The notes under the pieces: model-generated
Database searches by the model: none
Told to the model about the DNA's origin: nothing
The model's input: the letters and a program-made list of their open reading frames with translations, nothing else
Shown: positions 37,256 through 45,461 of the stretch, piece by piece
Numbering within the stretch: position 1 is the first letter of the stretch
How the letters are laid out: each line of letters begins with the position of its first letter
Program-made: the position numbers and the translations under genes
DNA from: Alteromonas sp. LOR
GTDB taxonomy: Bacteria; Pseudomonadota; Gammaproteobacteria; Enterobacterales; Alteromonadaceae
NCBI RefSeq assembly: GCF_000753865.1
Contig: NZ_JQFW01000004.1
Span: 62,001-126,000, forward strand
DNA: 64,000 bases
Reading direction: 5' to 3'

Positions 37256-38641
37256 ATGGCAAATTTCAGCCCTACTTCTATCACCAAAACCACCGCCGCT
37301 AATTTCATTAAAACAGCGAAGCATGAAGCTGAATTGCCTTGTGAAAAGATCATCGGCTTTCACTTAAGAAAAACACAAAGAGGTGGAACCTGGCGATTGC
37401 GTTACACCGACTTTGCTGGCAAACGCAGAAAAACCAGCTTAGGTAAATTTGTTGATGGCTCAAAAGATAGAATTGATGCAGCGGAGCAAGCAATTGAATA
37501 TCGTAGTAGCTTAAACAAAGGAACAGACCCGGTAAAAGAGGTAGAAGCTAAAAAGGAAGAGTATAGGCTCAATGAGCTCACGCGAAGCAAAAGAACCATA
37601 GGCGCATATTTAGACGGCCCCTATAAGTTGCATCAGTCGCGCAAGTCAAACAATGGTAAGCATACGCTCGACATGATTCGTAGGGCTTTTGCTGAATACC
37701 TTGATCATCCAATGGATGAATTAAACAAGAGTCTCATACATCAATGGCAAGTTGAATATACCAATTCAAGAGTTGATAAAAAGACTAAAGAAATTAAACC
37801 TCGTTCACATGACACCGTGAGCCGCTCATACGCAGCTTTAAAAACAATGGTAAGGCATGCGTATCGAAATGAGGTTATAAGCTCTTTTCCATTAGCTGAG
37901 GTTTCGCTATTGGATATGACTGATACCGAAAAAGAAAAACTTCACAACAAAGCAGACAATAAAAGAAGATTGCTTTCTGATTTAGAAATTGATCAACTTA
38001 ATGATGGATTGGAGAAGTATAGAGAGCAGATAATACAAGGCCGTGAAAATAGTCGGCAACATGGTAAATCACACCTACCCTCTTTTAACGATGTTGCTTT
38101 TCCAAATTGGTTTTTTCCTTTTTTTAAGTTAGCCGCTTATACAGGTATGCGCCCAGGTGATCTCTATAACCTTCATTGGCATCAGCTTAACCTTAATTTT
38201 AAGCGCTTGGTGAAAGTACCAAACAAAACACGACACCATAAATCACCGGCTAAACTCGATATACCATTGAGTGAATCAATAACGCATGTAATGCGACAAT
38301 GGAAAGAGCAGAACGGAAACCCTTCAGAAGAAAATCTTGTCTTTACCTCCCCTGTTACTGGCAAGGAGTTATCCAGAGACGCGCACGAAAAGCCATGGAA
38401 TAATATTTTGATGCTTGGAGGTGTAGAAGCCAAGCTGGACTTTTATTCTTTAAGACATCATTACATAAGTAAACTTGTGGCCAAAGGAGTTCCACTCTTT
38501 ACAGTGGCGAAGTTATCAGGCCACAAGTCAACAAAGATGATAGAAGAACATTACGGGCATCTTTCCCCCCATCACGCCGCCGAGGCGCTTGAAGCTATAT
38601 CATCCGACTTTAATAGTGGAGTGGTTTCTAATGGAAATTAA
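37256..38641 (+). CDS. int: Tyrosine recombinase integrase
   Basis: Site-specific recombinase of 461 residues that would integrate the element into tRNA-Val. An N-terminal arm-binding region with DUF4102-like features and a SAM-like core-binding domain (about 115-215) precede the catalytic domain with Arg in AAYTGMRPGD, Lys in NKTRHHKSP, His/Arg in FYSLRHHYIS, His in LSGHKSTKM and nucleophile Tyr in EEHYGHLS. All catalytic residues are present, so it should be active. It reads away from the left attachment site. Confidence 0.95.
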   Translation: MANFSPTSITKTTAANFIKTAKHEAELPCEKIIGFHLRKTQRGGTWRLRYTDFAGKRRKTSLGKFVDGSKDRIDAAEQAIEYRSSLNKGTDPVKEVEAKKEEYRLNELTRSKRTIGAYLDGPYKLHQSRKSNNGKHTLDMIRRAFAEYLDHPMDELNKSLIHQWQVEYTNSRVDKKTKEIKPRSHDTVSRSYAALKTMVRHAYRNEVISSFPLAEVSLLDMTDTEKEKLHNKADNKRRLLSDLEIDQLNDGLEKYREQIIQGRENSRQHGKSHLPSFNDVAFPNWFFPFFKLAAYTGMRPGDLYNLHWHQLNLNFKRLVKVPNKTRHHKSPAKLDIPLSESITHVMRQWKEQNGNPSEENLVFTSPVTGKELSRDAHEKPWNNILMLGGVEAKLDFYSLRHHYISKLVAKGVPLFTVAKLSGHKSTKMIEEHYGHLSPHHAAEALEAISSDFNSGVVSNGN

Positions 38642-39095
38642 AAAAAATAACGACAGCACGGACGTACTGAAAAAAGAGTTACGGAAATCTGCTGGCGGCT
38701 TTGCTGTTTTTGCTGACTTTTGCTCTGAATATGAAGCAGGCAAAATTAATGAATTAACCCTCGATAACTTATACGAAATACTCAAACCCATGCTTGAAGA
38801 TGAATTGTGCAACGGTGAAAAAACCCAGGCTAAGGAAATTAGAAACCTTTCTGCGAAGTACCTTAAAGCAAATCGCACCCCACACAAGCAGCCAAACCCT
38901 GCAGAAGAATATAGAAAAGGCATGAGTATCGCGATTACTTTTAATGAACTGCGCAGCTCTGGCACTTCATATGAAGAGGCATTAAGACTTGCAGGAGAAA
39001 AAGAAGCAGTTGGAGAAAAACGAGCAGAGCAATACAAAAAATTATATGAAGAGAAAGCTAAGAAACATGTTAATGAAGTAAAAAAAAGGTCGTGA
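38631..39095 (+). CDS. Hypothetical satellite protein
   Basis: 154 residues from ATG 38631 (MEIKKNNDSTD), overlapping the integrase stop by 11 bases. Charged and mostly helical, ending in a Lys-rich coiled-coil-like region (EKRAEQYKKLYEEKAKKH). No family recognised. Position directly after the integrase suggests an integration or regulation role, but that is only context. Confidence 0.65.
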   Translation: MEIKKNNDSTDVLKKELRKSAGGFAVFADFCSEYEAGKINELTLDNLYEILKPMLEDELCNGEKTQAKEIRNLSAKYLKANRTPHKQPNPAEEYRKGMSIAITFNELRSSGTSYEEALRLAGEKEAVGEKRAEQYKKLYEEKAKKHVNEVKKRS

Positions 39096-39166
39096 TCCTT
39101 TGTTAGGTAAAAACAATTAGCGAAAAGCAACAATATGGAACTGTCAGTAACAACTAAGGAAACAAA

Positions 39167-39430
39167 ATGACAGTTCAGGCACAAATGAAGACCGCAACTT
39201 CCGAAAGTTTAGAAAACTACAAACCAAATATGCTCTTGCTCAAAGATACTCAGTTAAATGAGTTAACGGGCATACCTGCAAGTTCATGGCGCAAATCACG
39301 AATGACAGGTTATATCCTAGGAGTACCCGCACCACACCACATAAAATTCGGTAAATCTGTACGTTACCGGCTCGCAGACATTCAAGACTGGCTTGAAGGC
39401 TTAGATCAGAATGGCAAGGAGGGCATGTAA
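39167..39430 (+). CDS. AlpA-like helix-turn-helix regulator
   Basis: 87-residue MerR/AlpA-type DNA-binding protein: LKDTQLNELTGIPASSWRK forms the helix-turn-helix and FGKSVRYRLADIQDWLEG the conserved wing. In gammaproteobacterial satellites AlpA proteins activate excision and replication after helper induction. AAGGA precedes the ATG, and its stop overlaps the next gene (TAATG). Confidence 0.8.
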   Translation: MTVQAQMKTATSESLENYKPNMLLLKDTQLNELTGIPASSWRKSRMTGYILGVPAPHHIKFGKSVRYRLADIQDWLEGLDQNGKEGM

Positions 39431-39690
39431 TGGAAACAATAAAGGAGTTGGTAAACAAACAGCTTGAAGAGCTACACGCTCGATATTCCCACCTAAGCGA
39501 TAAAAAGAAAGTGAAGTTCTACAGGTCGATGCTGTTGTCGTTCGGTAAGGAGCGCAAAGAGAACCTGGATAAGTTAGGCGAAGCAGAAGAAATGCTTAGG
39601 CACTTTCTTGAAGTCGAAACTGGACTAAGTATGACCATCGACGGCCTAAATGAAAAAGTAGAAGAACTTGAAGCAAAGGTGAAGAAATGA
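39430..39690 (+). CDS. Small coiled-coil protein
   Basis: 86 residues, almost wholly helical and charged, with heptad-like Leu spacing in the C-terminal half (LGEAEEMLRHFLEVETGL...). Coupled to both neighbours by TAATG and ATGA overlaps, so it is a real part of the operon. No family recognised. Confidence 0.65.
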   Translation: METIKELVNKQLEELHARYSHLSDKKKVKFYRSMLLSFGKERKENLDKLGEAEEMLRHFLEVETGLSMTIDGLNEKVEELEAKVKK

Positions 39691-40088
39691 AAAAGAATGA
39701 AGCCACCCCGAAGGGCGACAACATCAAGAACGGCAATTCTTATGTTACAGAAATCGGCCCGCGTATCAAGAGCGAATATACACTTGAGATGCTTTTAAAG
39801 GTAGGTCCAAACGGTATTACCCAGCCGGAGGCCTATTCCGTCTACCGTGAATCGTGCTTGCATTCAACTATTTCAGCGCTACAGAATCAGCACGATATCA
39901 AAATAATGAGACGGTCTGATAAACAATCAATAGTACACAAGCGCCAGAAGCCTTTTTCTCGTTATTGGCTACCCGATATTGTTCAAGCTAACAGAGCGTT
40001 AACGTTGCTGAATTTTTATCGAAAGCAGAGGAACGCCCCATCTCTAAAGCTTAGCGCTATATATCAACCCACTAGTAAACCAGTGTAG
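39687..40088 (+). CDS. Hypothetical HTH-like protein
   Basis: 133 residues; the middle (YTLEMLLKVGPNGITQPEAYSVYRESCLHSTISALQ) looks like a winged-helix segment and the C terminus is basic. Overlaps the preceding gene by ATGA. Function unknown; a transcriptional or excision role is possible. Confidence 0.6.
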   Translation: MKKNEATPKGDNIKNGNSYVTEIGPRIKSEYTLEMLLKVGPNGITQPEAYSVYRESCLHSTISALQNQHDIKIMRRSDKQSIVHKRQKPFSRYWLPDIVQANRALTLLNFYRKQRNAPSLKLSAIYQPTSKPV

Positions 40089-40096
40089 CCCTTGTG

Positions 40097-40142
40097 GTTA
40101 CCCTTTTTCGGGTAACTTCTTACCCATAACAGGGTAAGAAGT
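40097..40142. promoter_or_regulatory. Attenuator-like set of mutually exclusive hairpins
   Basis: Four alternating segments, GTTACCC, GGGTAAC, TTACCC and GGGTAA, follow one another directly before the ribosome site of the next gene. Segments 1-2 and 3-4 can pair (3-4 extends to 11 bp, ACTTCTTACCC with its complement), or 2-3 can pair instead. The same 7-bp arms recur at 41782. Confidence 0.6.
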
Positions 40143-40156
40143 ACCGAGGGGATATT

Positions 40157-40561
40157 ATGGCAAAGAGCAAACCAAGACCTTTTGCTGGTATACCTAACAG
40201 AGTTATCGAGCATCCTGATTTTCATGCTTTAAGTGCTAACTCAGTGCGCTTATTACTCTGGTTCGCTTACCAATACAAAGGTAACAATAATGGCAAGTTA
40301 TGCGCCGTTCACTCGCAGCTACACGACAAAGGGTTTAAGTCGAAGTCTACGCTTAGTGCTGCTTTAAAGGAGCTGCTTACTAAAGGGTTCATTGAGCTCA
40401 GTAAAGGCTCAGGCTTATGTAAGAACGGACGAACGCCTAACTACTACGCATTAACCTATGAGAGCGTGGACGAGATTAGAGGCTTTGACATGGATATAAA
40501 GCCAACTAGTAAGGCCCTAAGAACTTTCATTGATGATGTAGATAAAAGGCGCAGTGCTTAA
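40157..40561 (+). CDS. Helix-turn-helix protein, replication-initiator-like
   Basis: 134 residues containing a winged-helix domain (FAGIPNRVIEHPDFHALSANS near the start; KSTLSAALKELLTKGFIELSKG as recognition part). Similar small proteins precede the origin in many phage satellites and plasmids, and repeats with the character of iterons follow 37 bases downstream. I cannot show that it initiates replication; a transcription factor is the alternative. Confidence 0.65.
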   Translation: MAKSKPRPFAGIPNRVIEHPDFHALSANSVRLLLWFAYQYKGNNNGKLCAVHSQLHDKGFKSKSTLSAALKELLTKGFIELSKGSGLCKNGRTPNYYALTYESVDEIRGFDMDIKPTSKALRTFIDDVDKRRSA

Positions 40562-40597
40562 AAAAGCCAGGTATCAAAATGTGTACAGCAAACATGA

Positions 40598-40660
40598 TTA
40601 GCGGTACACATTCCGTACACTGGCTCAATTTAGCGGTACACATTCCGTACACTGGCTCAA
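40598..40660. repeat. Iteron-like direct repeats
   Basis: Two exact 31-base copies with a 32-base period. Each holds GGTACACA followed by GTACAC 11 bases after the first, so four boxes lie on about the same helix face. An inverted relative, beginning CCAGTGTAC, is at about 40710. Good candidates for an origin or operator cluster. Confidence 0.8.
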
Positions 40661-40869
40661 GTTTAGTAAGCAATTAAAACAATAACTTACGAATATTGGA
40701 AAACCTTACCCAGTGTACAGATTCTGTACCCCTTAATAGTAAGCCATACATAGAGTTATTTAACGCACTAAACAAACAACAACTAAACATAGAAATAAGG
40801 GGGAAAGGACAAGTAGAAAAATTTGGGCTAAAAACAAGTCGAATCCGACTTAAAAAAAGTCAAATACGA

Positions 40870-41058
40870 CTAGCTGGTGGATTTAGGTTTTAACTTTTGC
40901 TCGCAGGCATCCTTTACCCACTCGGAAAACGGTTGATTAAGTTTGGCTCGATCAGTCTCAATTCTCTCGAGCAGACCATCTTCGAAACGAATGTTTTTCC
41001 TGGTAGAACCTTTTCGTTCATCAGACCTTTTTGAAGAATTATTATTTTTTTCTTGCAT
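40870..41058 (-). CDS. Ribbon-helix-helix-type small regulator
   Basis: 62 residues; the region KNIRFEDGLLERIETDRAKLNQPFSEWVKDACEQKL has the beta strand and two helices of an RHH or YlcI/YnfO-like DNA-binding protein. It reads against its neighbours and its start touches two GGTACACACCC-type boxes, so self-repression is likely. TGTGTACC boxes also occur in the iterons downstream of it. Confidence 0.7.
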   Translation of the reverse strand: MQEKNNNSSKRSDERKGSTRKNIRFEDGLLERIETDRAKLNQPFSEWVKDACEQKLKPKSTS

Positions 41059-41059
41059 T

Positions 41060-41096
41060 GGGTGTGTACCACTCTTATATTAATGGGTGTGTACCA
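41060..41096. promoter_or_regulatory. Twin operator around RHH promoter
   Basis: GGGTGTGTACCA at 41060-41071 and 41085-41096, 25 bases apart, flank a TAATATAAG -10-like box on the minus strand. The core TGTGTACC is the reverse of GGTACACA in the iterons. Confidence 0.65.
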
Positions 41097-41140
41097 ATCA
41101 ATATACAACAACGTCAGTTAGCAAACAATGGAGAATAGTT

Positions 41141-41311
41141 GTGGAAAACGAAGAAACAATTTTTTCAGTGATTGAGAACAAGCTGCCTTACCGAATTATT
41201 AAGACAGGCCTTGAGTCATTAGGCGAAGCGAGAAAAGCGCTGGCACAGGCTGAGAAGGAACTAGGCGGTAATATCGGCCTAGCCATTAGAAAAGAAAGTT
41301 TATTTAACTAG
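41141..41311 (+). CDS. Small hypothetical protein
   Basis: 56 residues from GTG 41141, with GGAG 8 bases upstream; a longer frame from 41087 runs through the operators and is rejected. Helical, with EARKALAQAEKELGG. No family recognised. Confidence 0.55.
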   Translation: MENEETIFSVIENKLPYRIIKTGLESLGEARKALAQAEKELGGNIGLAIRKESLFN

Positions 41312-41321
41312 AGGAACTACC

Positions 41322-41588
41322 ATGAACTCAGAAATGGAAAAAAGAGCATTAGATGTTGAAGATAAACGAACCGCTGCAATCGATAAGGCTGAGGCGATAT
41401 TGAGTCTTGTACAGCTTGGAGTCGAAGAACACGGAGTGAATCAAGAAACAGTCTCTAGAGCATTGTGGGCCGCTGGCGATCTTTTATTCGAGGCAAGAGA
41501 GGCTCAAACAGATTTTCAACAAGAGTTAGCAGAGAGAAACGTAAGAATAGTTCACCAGCAAATTGAAAACACATTAAGGAAGGTATAA
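41322..41588 (+). CDS. Small hypothetical helical protein
   Basis: 88 residues, Glu/Ala-rich and helical, with GAGGAAC ahead of the ATG. Follows the previous gene by 10 bases and precedes another small gene by 3, forming a three-gene string. No family recognised. Confidence 0.6.
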   Translation: MNSEMEKRALDVEDKRTAAIDKAEAILSLVQLGVEEHGVNQETVSRALWAAGDLLFEAREAQTDFQQELAERNVRIVHQQIENTLRKV

Positions 41589-41591
41589 GCC

Positions 41592-41768
41592 ATGACACAC
41601 ACAGATAAAGCGTTAGTTGATAGCATGGAGCAAATAAAAGCGCTTAGCTCGACATGCCAACAACAAATATTTGAAAACACCATAGACTTAGGTAAACATG
41701 AGTTAGTCGTTCACGCCCTCCTAGATAAGATACAAGAGACCTGTAACGAGTGGTTACCCAAAGCTTGA
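41592..41768 (+). CDS. Small hypothetical protein
   Basis: 58-residue ORF beginning MTHTDKALVDSMEQ and ending CNEWLPKA. Starts three bases after the previous stop and is followed at once by a hairpin terminator, which supports it as the last gene of the early unit. No family recognised. Confidence 0.55.
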   Translation: MTHTDKALVDSMEQIKALSSTCQQQIFENTIDLGKHELVVHALLDKIQETCNEWLPKA

Positions 41769-41781
41769 TAGAGTTCGAAGG

Positions 41782-41806
41782 GGGTAACGTTCTGTTACCC
41801 TCTCTT
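41782..41806 (+). terminator. Hairpin ending the small-gene unit
   Basis: GGGTAAC and GTTACCC arms with a 5-base loop, then TCTCTTT. Arms are the same as segments 1-2 at 40097. Confidence 0.6.
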
Positions 41807-42389
41807 TATAAAAACCGTCCATATCCCGTCCACAGCTAAAAGCTATAAACATCAAAAAGCTAAGCAATTCAATAATGTAAATGATTTTTGGCGTTTTCCA
41901 TTGTGGAATACACATTACTTGTCATATACATGTCACGGAAAAAACCATAAAGCGCACATTTCATAGCTGAATCATAGGGTTACAAGGTTTTGTGGGTTTT
42001 CTATAGAGGAAAACGCAAAGAGTCATGCCTGTCCTGATTTCGGGACTGTTCTGTCCTGATATCGGGATTATTGACCAATCAACCAATCGGTTGAAGAAAG
42101 TTAACTGATTGGTGTAGTCGCCAAATACCAAATATTTAGAATTTAAAACTAAAAATAGACTTAAATTAAGCATTTAATGCTGTGAAGATCAATATTTGCG
42201 CAATTTATTATTGATATTGTATTTATATACAGTATTATTGAGTTGCTCAATGCTTAAGCAGCGGGCAACTACCAAGCGGGGCGGTTTGGTTTCAAGTCTT
42301 TTGCCTTATTAAAGTTTAGATACCGCGCTCACTATCGCCCCGCTTACTCTAATAGTTGCCTGAAGTTAAAAACTAAAACAGGTAACAAT
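41807..42389. other. Control region ahead of capsid module
   Basis: About 580 bases without a gene. It holds paired boxes TGTCCTGATTTCGGGA (42030) and TGTCCTGATATCGGGA (42052), 22 bp apart; AT-rich promoter-like sequence near 42200-42240; and a long stem in the capsid leader (42264-42360). Confidence 0.65.
42264..42360 (+). promoter_or_regulatory. Long-range stem in capsid gene leader
   Basis: GGCAACTA (42264) pairs with TAGTTGCC (42353) and AAGCGGGGCG (42274) with CGCCCCGCTT (42336), giving an 18-bp interrupted stem around 52 bases. The capsid ATG is 30 bases further. It may be a structured leader, or a packaging (cos-like) site. Confidence 0.6.
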
Positions 42390-43553
42390 ATGAAATTATT
42401 ATTAGAGTTAAGATCGAAAAAGGCAGACCTTCATGCCCAAATGAAGAAGATGGTTGAAACTGCCGAAAGTGAAAAGCGCAGTTTATCCAAAGACGAAGAC
42501 GCAAAATTCAAAGCGCTTCAAGAATCAATTGAAGAAACGAACGCAAGCATTCAGCGAGCGGAAGTTCTTGCAGACAATGAACGCAGTTTAATTACTGGCC
42601 CCGAGTCAACTCCAGAAGATAAAGCCCCTAGCAACGCAGAGCTTAGAACGTTTATCAAAACTGGTGATGTTCGCTCACTGACAAGCGCCGTTGATTCAGA
42701 TGGCGGTTTCGCAGTAGTTCCGACACTCGATAGAGCTATTTACAAATTACTTCGAGACAACTCAGTTTTTCGTTCCAACGCCACTGTTAAAACCACCTCA
42801 AGTAAATCACATGAATTGCTAGTAAGTACCGGCGGTACTACAGCTTCATGGGCCGCTGAAGGTGATACACGAGGCGAGACAAGCACAAGCAATTTAGAAA
42901 GCATAGAAATCAGACTTAATAGTCTTTTCGCCTATCCGAGCACTACACAAGAATTGCTTGACTGGTCAGACTTTGACATTGCCGGCTGGTTAACTTCAGA
43001 AGTAGCGGAGCAAACCGGAGTGGTAGAAGAAGCATCATTTTGGAATGGAGATGCCGTTAAAAAGCCAAAAGGATTGTTAACTTATCCCACGGCTGCAACT
43101 GACGATTCAACACGAGCATTCGGTACTATCCAAGCAATTGAAACCGCAGCCGCGAACACACTTACCGGTGATGACCTGATTACCTTTGTTCACAAGTTAC
43201 GCCAGGGCTATAGAGCCGGCGCTAAGTTCTATATGAATGATGCAATGTTAGAACGAGTTCGCAAACTCAAAGACTCTGATGATAATTATCTTTGGAGACC
43301 AGGCATCGCAGAAGGCTCACCTAGTACGCTTTTAGGTAAAGCGGTTGAGATAGCAGAAGCTATTCCAGACGACCAAATTGTATATGGTGACTTAGCTAAG
43401 GCTTACACGGTTTTAGACCATACAAGCGGTATCCAAATGATTCGAGACAATATTACCTCAAAAGGTTTTGTGAAGATGTTCACGACTCGTTATGTCGGCG
43501 GCGGCCTAGTTGATTCAAATGCTATTAAATCACTAACAATCGCAGCAGCTTAA
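42390..43553 (+). CDS. HK97-fold major capsid protein
   Basis: 387-residue phage capsid protein. The N-terminal 65 residues are a charged coiled coil like the HK97 delta domain (internal scaffold, removed by the protease); the HK97 fold follows from about residue 85 (DGGFAVVPTLDRAIYKLLRDN). Typical motifs include FWNGDAVKKPKGLL and LRQGYRAGAKFYMND. It would form the element's own head, making it independent of helper capsid. Confidence 0.92.
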   Translation: MKLLLELRSKKADLHAQMKKMVETAESEKRSLSKDEDAKFKALQESIEETNASIQRAEVLADNERSLITGPESTPEDKAPSNAELRTFIKTGDVRSLTSAVDSDGGFAVVPTLDRAIYKLLRDNSVFRSNATVKTTSSKSHELLVSTGGTTASWAAEGDTRGETSTSNLESIEIRLNSLFAYPSTTQELLDWSDFDIAGWLTSEVAEQTGVVEEASFWNGDAVKKPKGLLTYPTAATDDSTRAFGTIQAIETAAANTLTGDDLITFVHKLRQGYRAGAKFYMNDAMLERVRKLKDSDDNYLWRPGIAEGSPSTLLGKAVEIAEAIPDDQIVYGDLAKAYTVLDHTSGIQMIRDNITSKGFVKMFTTRYVGGGLVDSNAIKSLTIAAA

Positions 43554-43561
43554 TTCATAGA

Positions 43562-43581
43562 GGGGCCGCGGCCCCTTTTTT
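43562..43581 (+). terminator. Strong terminator between capsid and protease genes
   Basis: A perfect 14-base GC palindrome, GGGGCCGCGGCCCC, followed by six T. It probably lets only a fraction of transcripts continue, so capsid is made in excess of protease and portal. Confidence 0.9.
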
Positions 43582-43593
43582 CGAGGTTATTCA

Positions 43594-44154
43594 ATGAAAC
43601 TAGAAGTAAGAGCGGCGGCTGGTTTAAGCCTTCAAGGTAAGAAGATCATCGGGCGACCAGTTGTTTACAACTCACGCTCAGAAAATTTAGGCGGATTCGT
43701 GGAAATCATTTCCCCTGGTGCGTTTGGTGATTCAATCAATGGTGATATACGCGCATTGGTTGAACACGACTCCAAAATGCTAATTGGTCGAACTGAGTCT
43801 AATACGATGCGCATCAAGGAAGATCGGGAGGGGCTATTAGTGGAGATAGACCCGCCCAATACAAGAGCAGATCTTTTAGAGAGCATTGAACGCCGTGATA
43901 TTACTGGAATGAGTTTCGGTTTTACCGTTAATGACCAGGGTGCAGAATGGAACTTTGACGAAGACCCCGCACTTAGAACGGTAACAAGCGCCGTGCTTCA
44001 CGAGATAACCATTACTAGTATGCCAGCTTACAGGGCAACTAACGTTCAAGTCGCAATGAGACACTTGGAAAATTACAAGAACTCAAGCGCACTTAATTCG
44101 CTAGGTTATGAGCTCGACTTGGCTAAGTACAAAACAGAGGTACTAGGATGCTAA
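43594..44154 (+). CDS. HK97-family prohead protease
   Basis: 186-residue maturation protease that removes the capsid delta domain. GRPVVYNSRSENLGGFVEIISPGAF opens the domain; ALVEHDSKMLIGRTES has the conserved His and DITGMSFGF the catalytic Ser of this Ser/His-type family. The stop overlaps the portal gene by seven bases. Confidence 0.92.
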   Translation: MKLEVRAAAGLSLQGKKIIGRPVVYNSRSENLGGFVEIISPGAFGDSINGDIRALVEHDSKMLIGRTESNTMRIKEDREGLLVEIDPPNTRADLLESIERRDITGMSFGFTVNDQGAEWNFDEDPALRTVTSAVLHEITITSMPAYRATNVQVAMRHLENYKNSSALNSLGYELDLAKYKTEVLGC

Positions 44155-45347
44155 ACCCGTTGAAGTTCTTCAAGCGGTCAGCCTCGATAACATCGACAGA
44201 CCAACTTTTAAATCTTTTGTCTACCACTCACGAAACCGCTTCCGGCTCAGTAGTGAGTAGTGACACGGCCCAGAACTTACCCGCTGTTTATTGCGCGGTA
44301 AATACTATTAGTGAAGCTATCGCGTCGATGCCTGTTCATGTTTACAAAAAAAACGAGAGCGGCGACAAAGAGCGCCAGCGCAGTAATGTTCTTGAAAGGC
44401 TATTAAACATTTCGCCAAACGGCTACCAAACTGCTTTCGACTTCAAAGTTGCATTGATGCGCAGCGCTCTACTCACTGGTAACTCTTACGCTGAAATTAT
44501 TTATGATAATGCGGGTAGAGTTCAAAAAATAATACCGCTTCACCCTAACGAGGTAACAGTAAAAGAATTACCTAATTACCGTTTGGGTTATCACGTCACT
44601 AGAAAGGGTAAGTATCGTTCGTTGCAGCAAGAAGAAATGCTTCATATTCGAGTTAACTCTGATGATGGAATCATAGGTAAAAGCCCTATTACTGTTTGTA
44701 GAGAATCATTAGGCGCTGAAATGGCCACGCAAGAACACGGCTCTAGCCTTTTTAAAAATAAGTGTGCTCCTTCAGGTGTGTTTACCTGGCCCAATAAAAT
44801 GAGCGCCGAGACGATGAGGACTACCTTAGACTACATTACCAAGAACTACACTGGCAACAAGAACTCAGGCAAGCCCCTGATCATGACTGAGGGCGGAGAG
44901 TTCACCAACTTAACCATGAGTAACCATGATGCAGAGTGGCTGGAGTCTAAGAAGTTCGGCATTGCTGAGATAGCACGTATGTTTAAGATAAGCCCTATAT
45001 TCTTACAGGATTACAGTAACAGTACTTACAGCAACTTTGCCGAGGCCTCTAAAGCTTTCCTTCAGCAAACGTTAAAGCCCTGGCTTACTAACATAGAAGC
45101 CTCTTTACTGATGAACCTGATACCAGATAGAGCACAGAGCACAACATCTATTCAGTTCGAGACAAAAGATATAATGAGAACTACTGCTAGGGAACGCTTT
45201 GAACTATATGACATAGCGATTAGAAATGGATTGATGAATCCTAATCAATGTAGACGAGCCGAGAACATGGAGCCGAGAGAAGGTGGTGATCAATACAGTC
45301 AAAGCTGGTTGCAACAAGCGAAAGCAGCAGAACCGACGCAGGATTAG
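44148..45347 (+). CDS. Phage portal protein (HK97 type)
   Basis: 399-residue portal that forms the dodecameric DNA gate of the head. Family features: YCAVNTISEAIASMPVHVYKK near residue 48, EMLHIR, the long wing and a C-terminal helical region (TYSNFAEASKAFLQQTLKPWL) with DIMRTTARERFE. Length is usual. It follows the protease, opposite to the common portal-protease-capsid order. Confidence 0.92.
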   Translation: MLNPLKFFKRSASITSTDQLLNLLSTTHETASGSVVSSDTAQNLPAVYCAVNTISEAIASMPVHVYKKNESGDKERQRSNVLERLLNISPNGYQTAFDFKVALMRSALLTGNSYAEIIYDNAGRVQKIIPLHPNEVTVKELPNYRLGYHVTRKGKYRSLQQEEMLHIRVNSDDGIIGKSPITVCRESLGAEMATQEHGSSLFKNKCAPSGVFTWPNKMSAETMRTTLDYITKNYTGNKNSGKPLIMTEGGEFTNLTMSNHDAEWLESKKFGIAEIARMFKISPIFLQDYSNSTYSNFAEASKAFLQQTLKPWLTNIEASLLMNLIPDRAQSTTSIQFETKDIMRTTARERFELYDIAIRNGLMNPNQCRRAENMEPREGGDQYSQSWLQQAKAAEPTQD

Positions 45348-45461
45348 GTATCACTTTGGGCAAGGGGTACGGGGGTATTTTCAAGACTAGGTTCGATTTA
45401 CACAGTACCGCCGCAATAGGTTTTTTTACACGCCTGGCGTTCAAAATTTGGAATTAGCAAT
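45348..45461. other. Spacer with G-rich run
   Basis: 114 bases without a gene. GGGCAAGGGG, then TACGGGGG, near 45358 gives closely spaced G-runs; role unknown, possibly part of a packaging site. Confidence 0.35.

Noticed and set aside
40598..40660. Short CRISPR-like array
   Set aside because: Only two 31-bp copies separated by one base; iterons are the better explanation.
40696..40893. 65-codon plus-strand ORF in the satellite
   Set aside because: TTG start, no ribosome site, runs over the inverted iteron and the end of the RHH gene on the other strand.
41961..42173. 70-codon minus-strand ORF before the capsid gene
   Set aside because: Crosses the twin operator boxes and is unsupported by a start signal.
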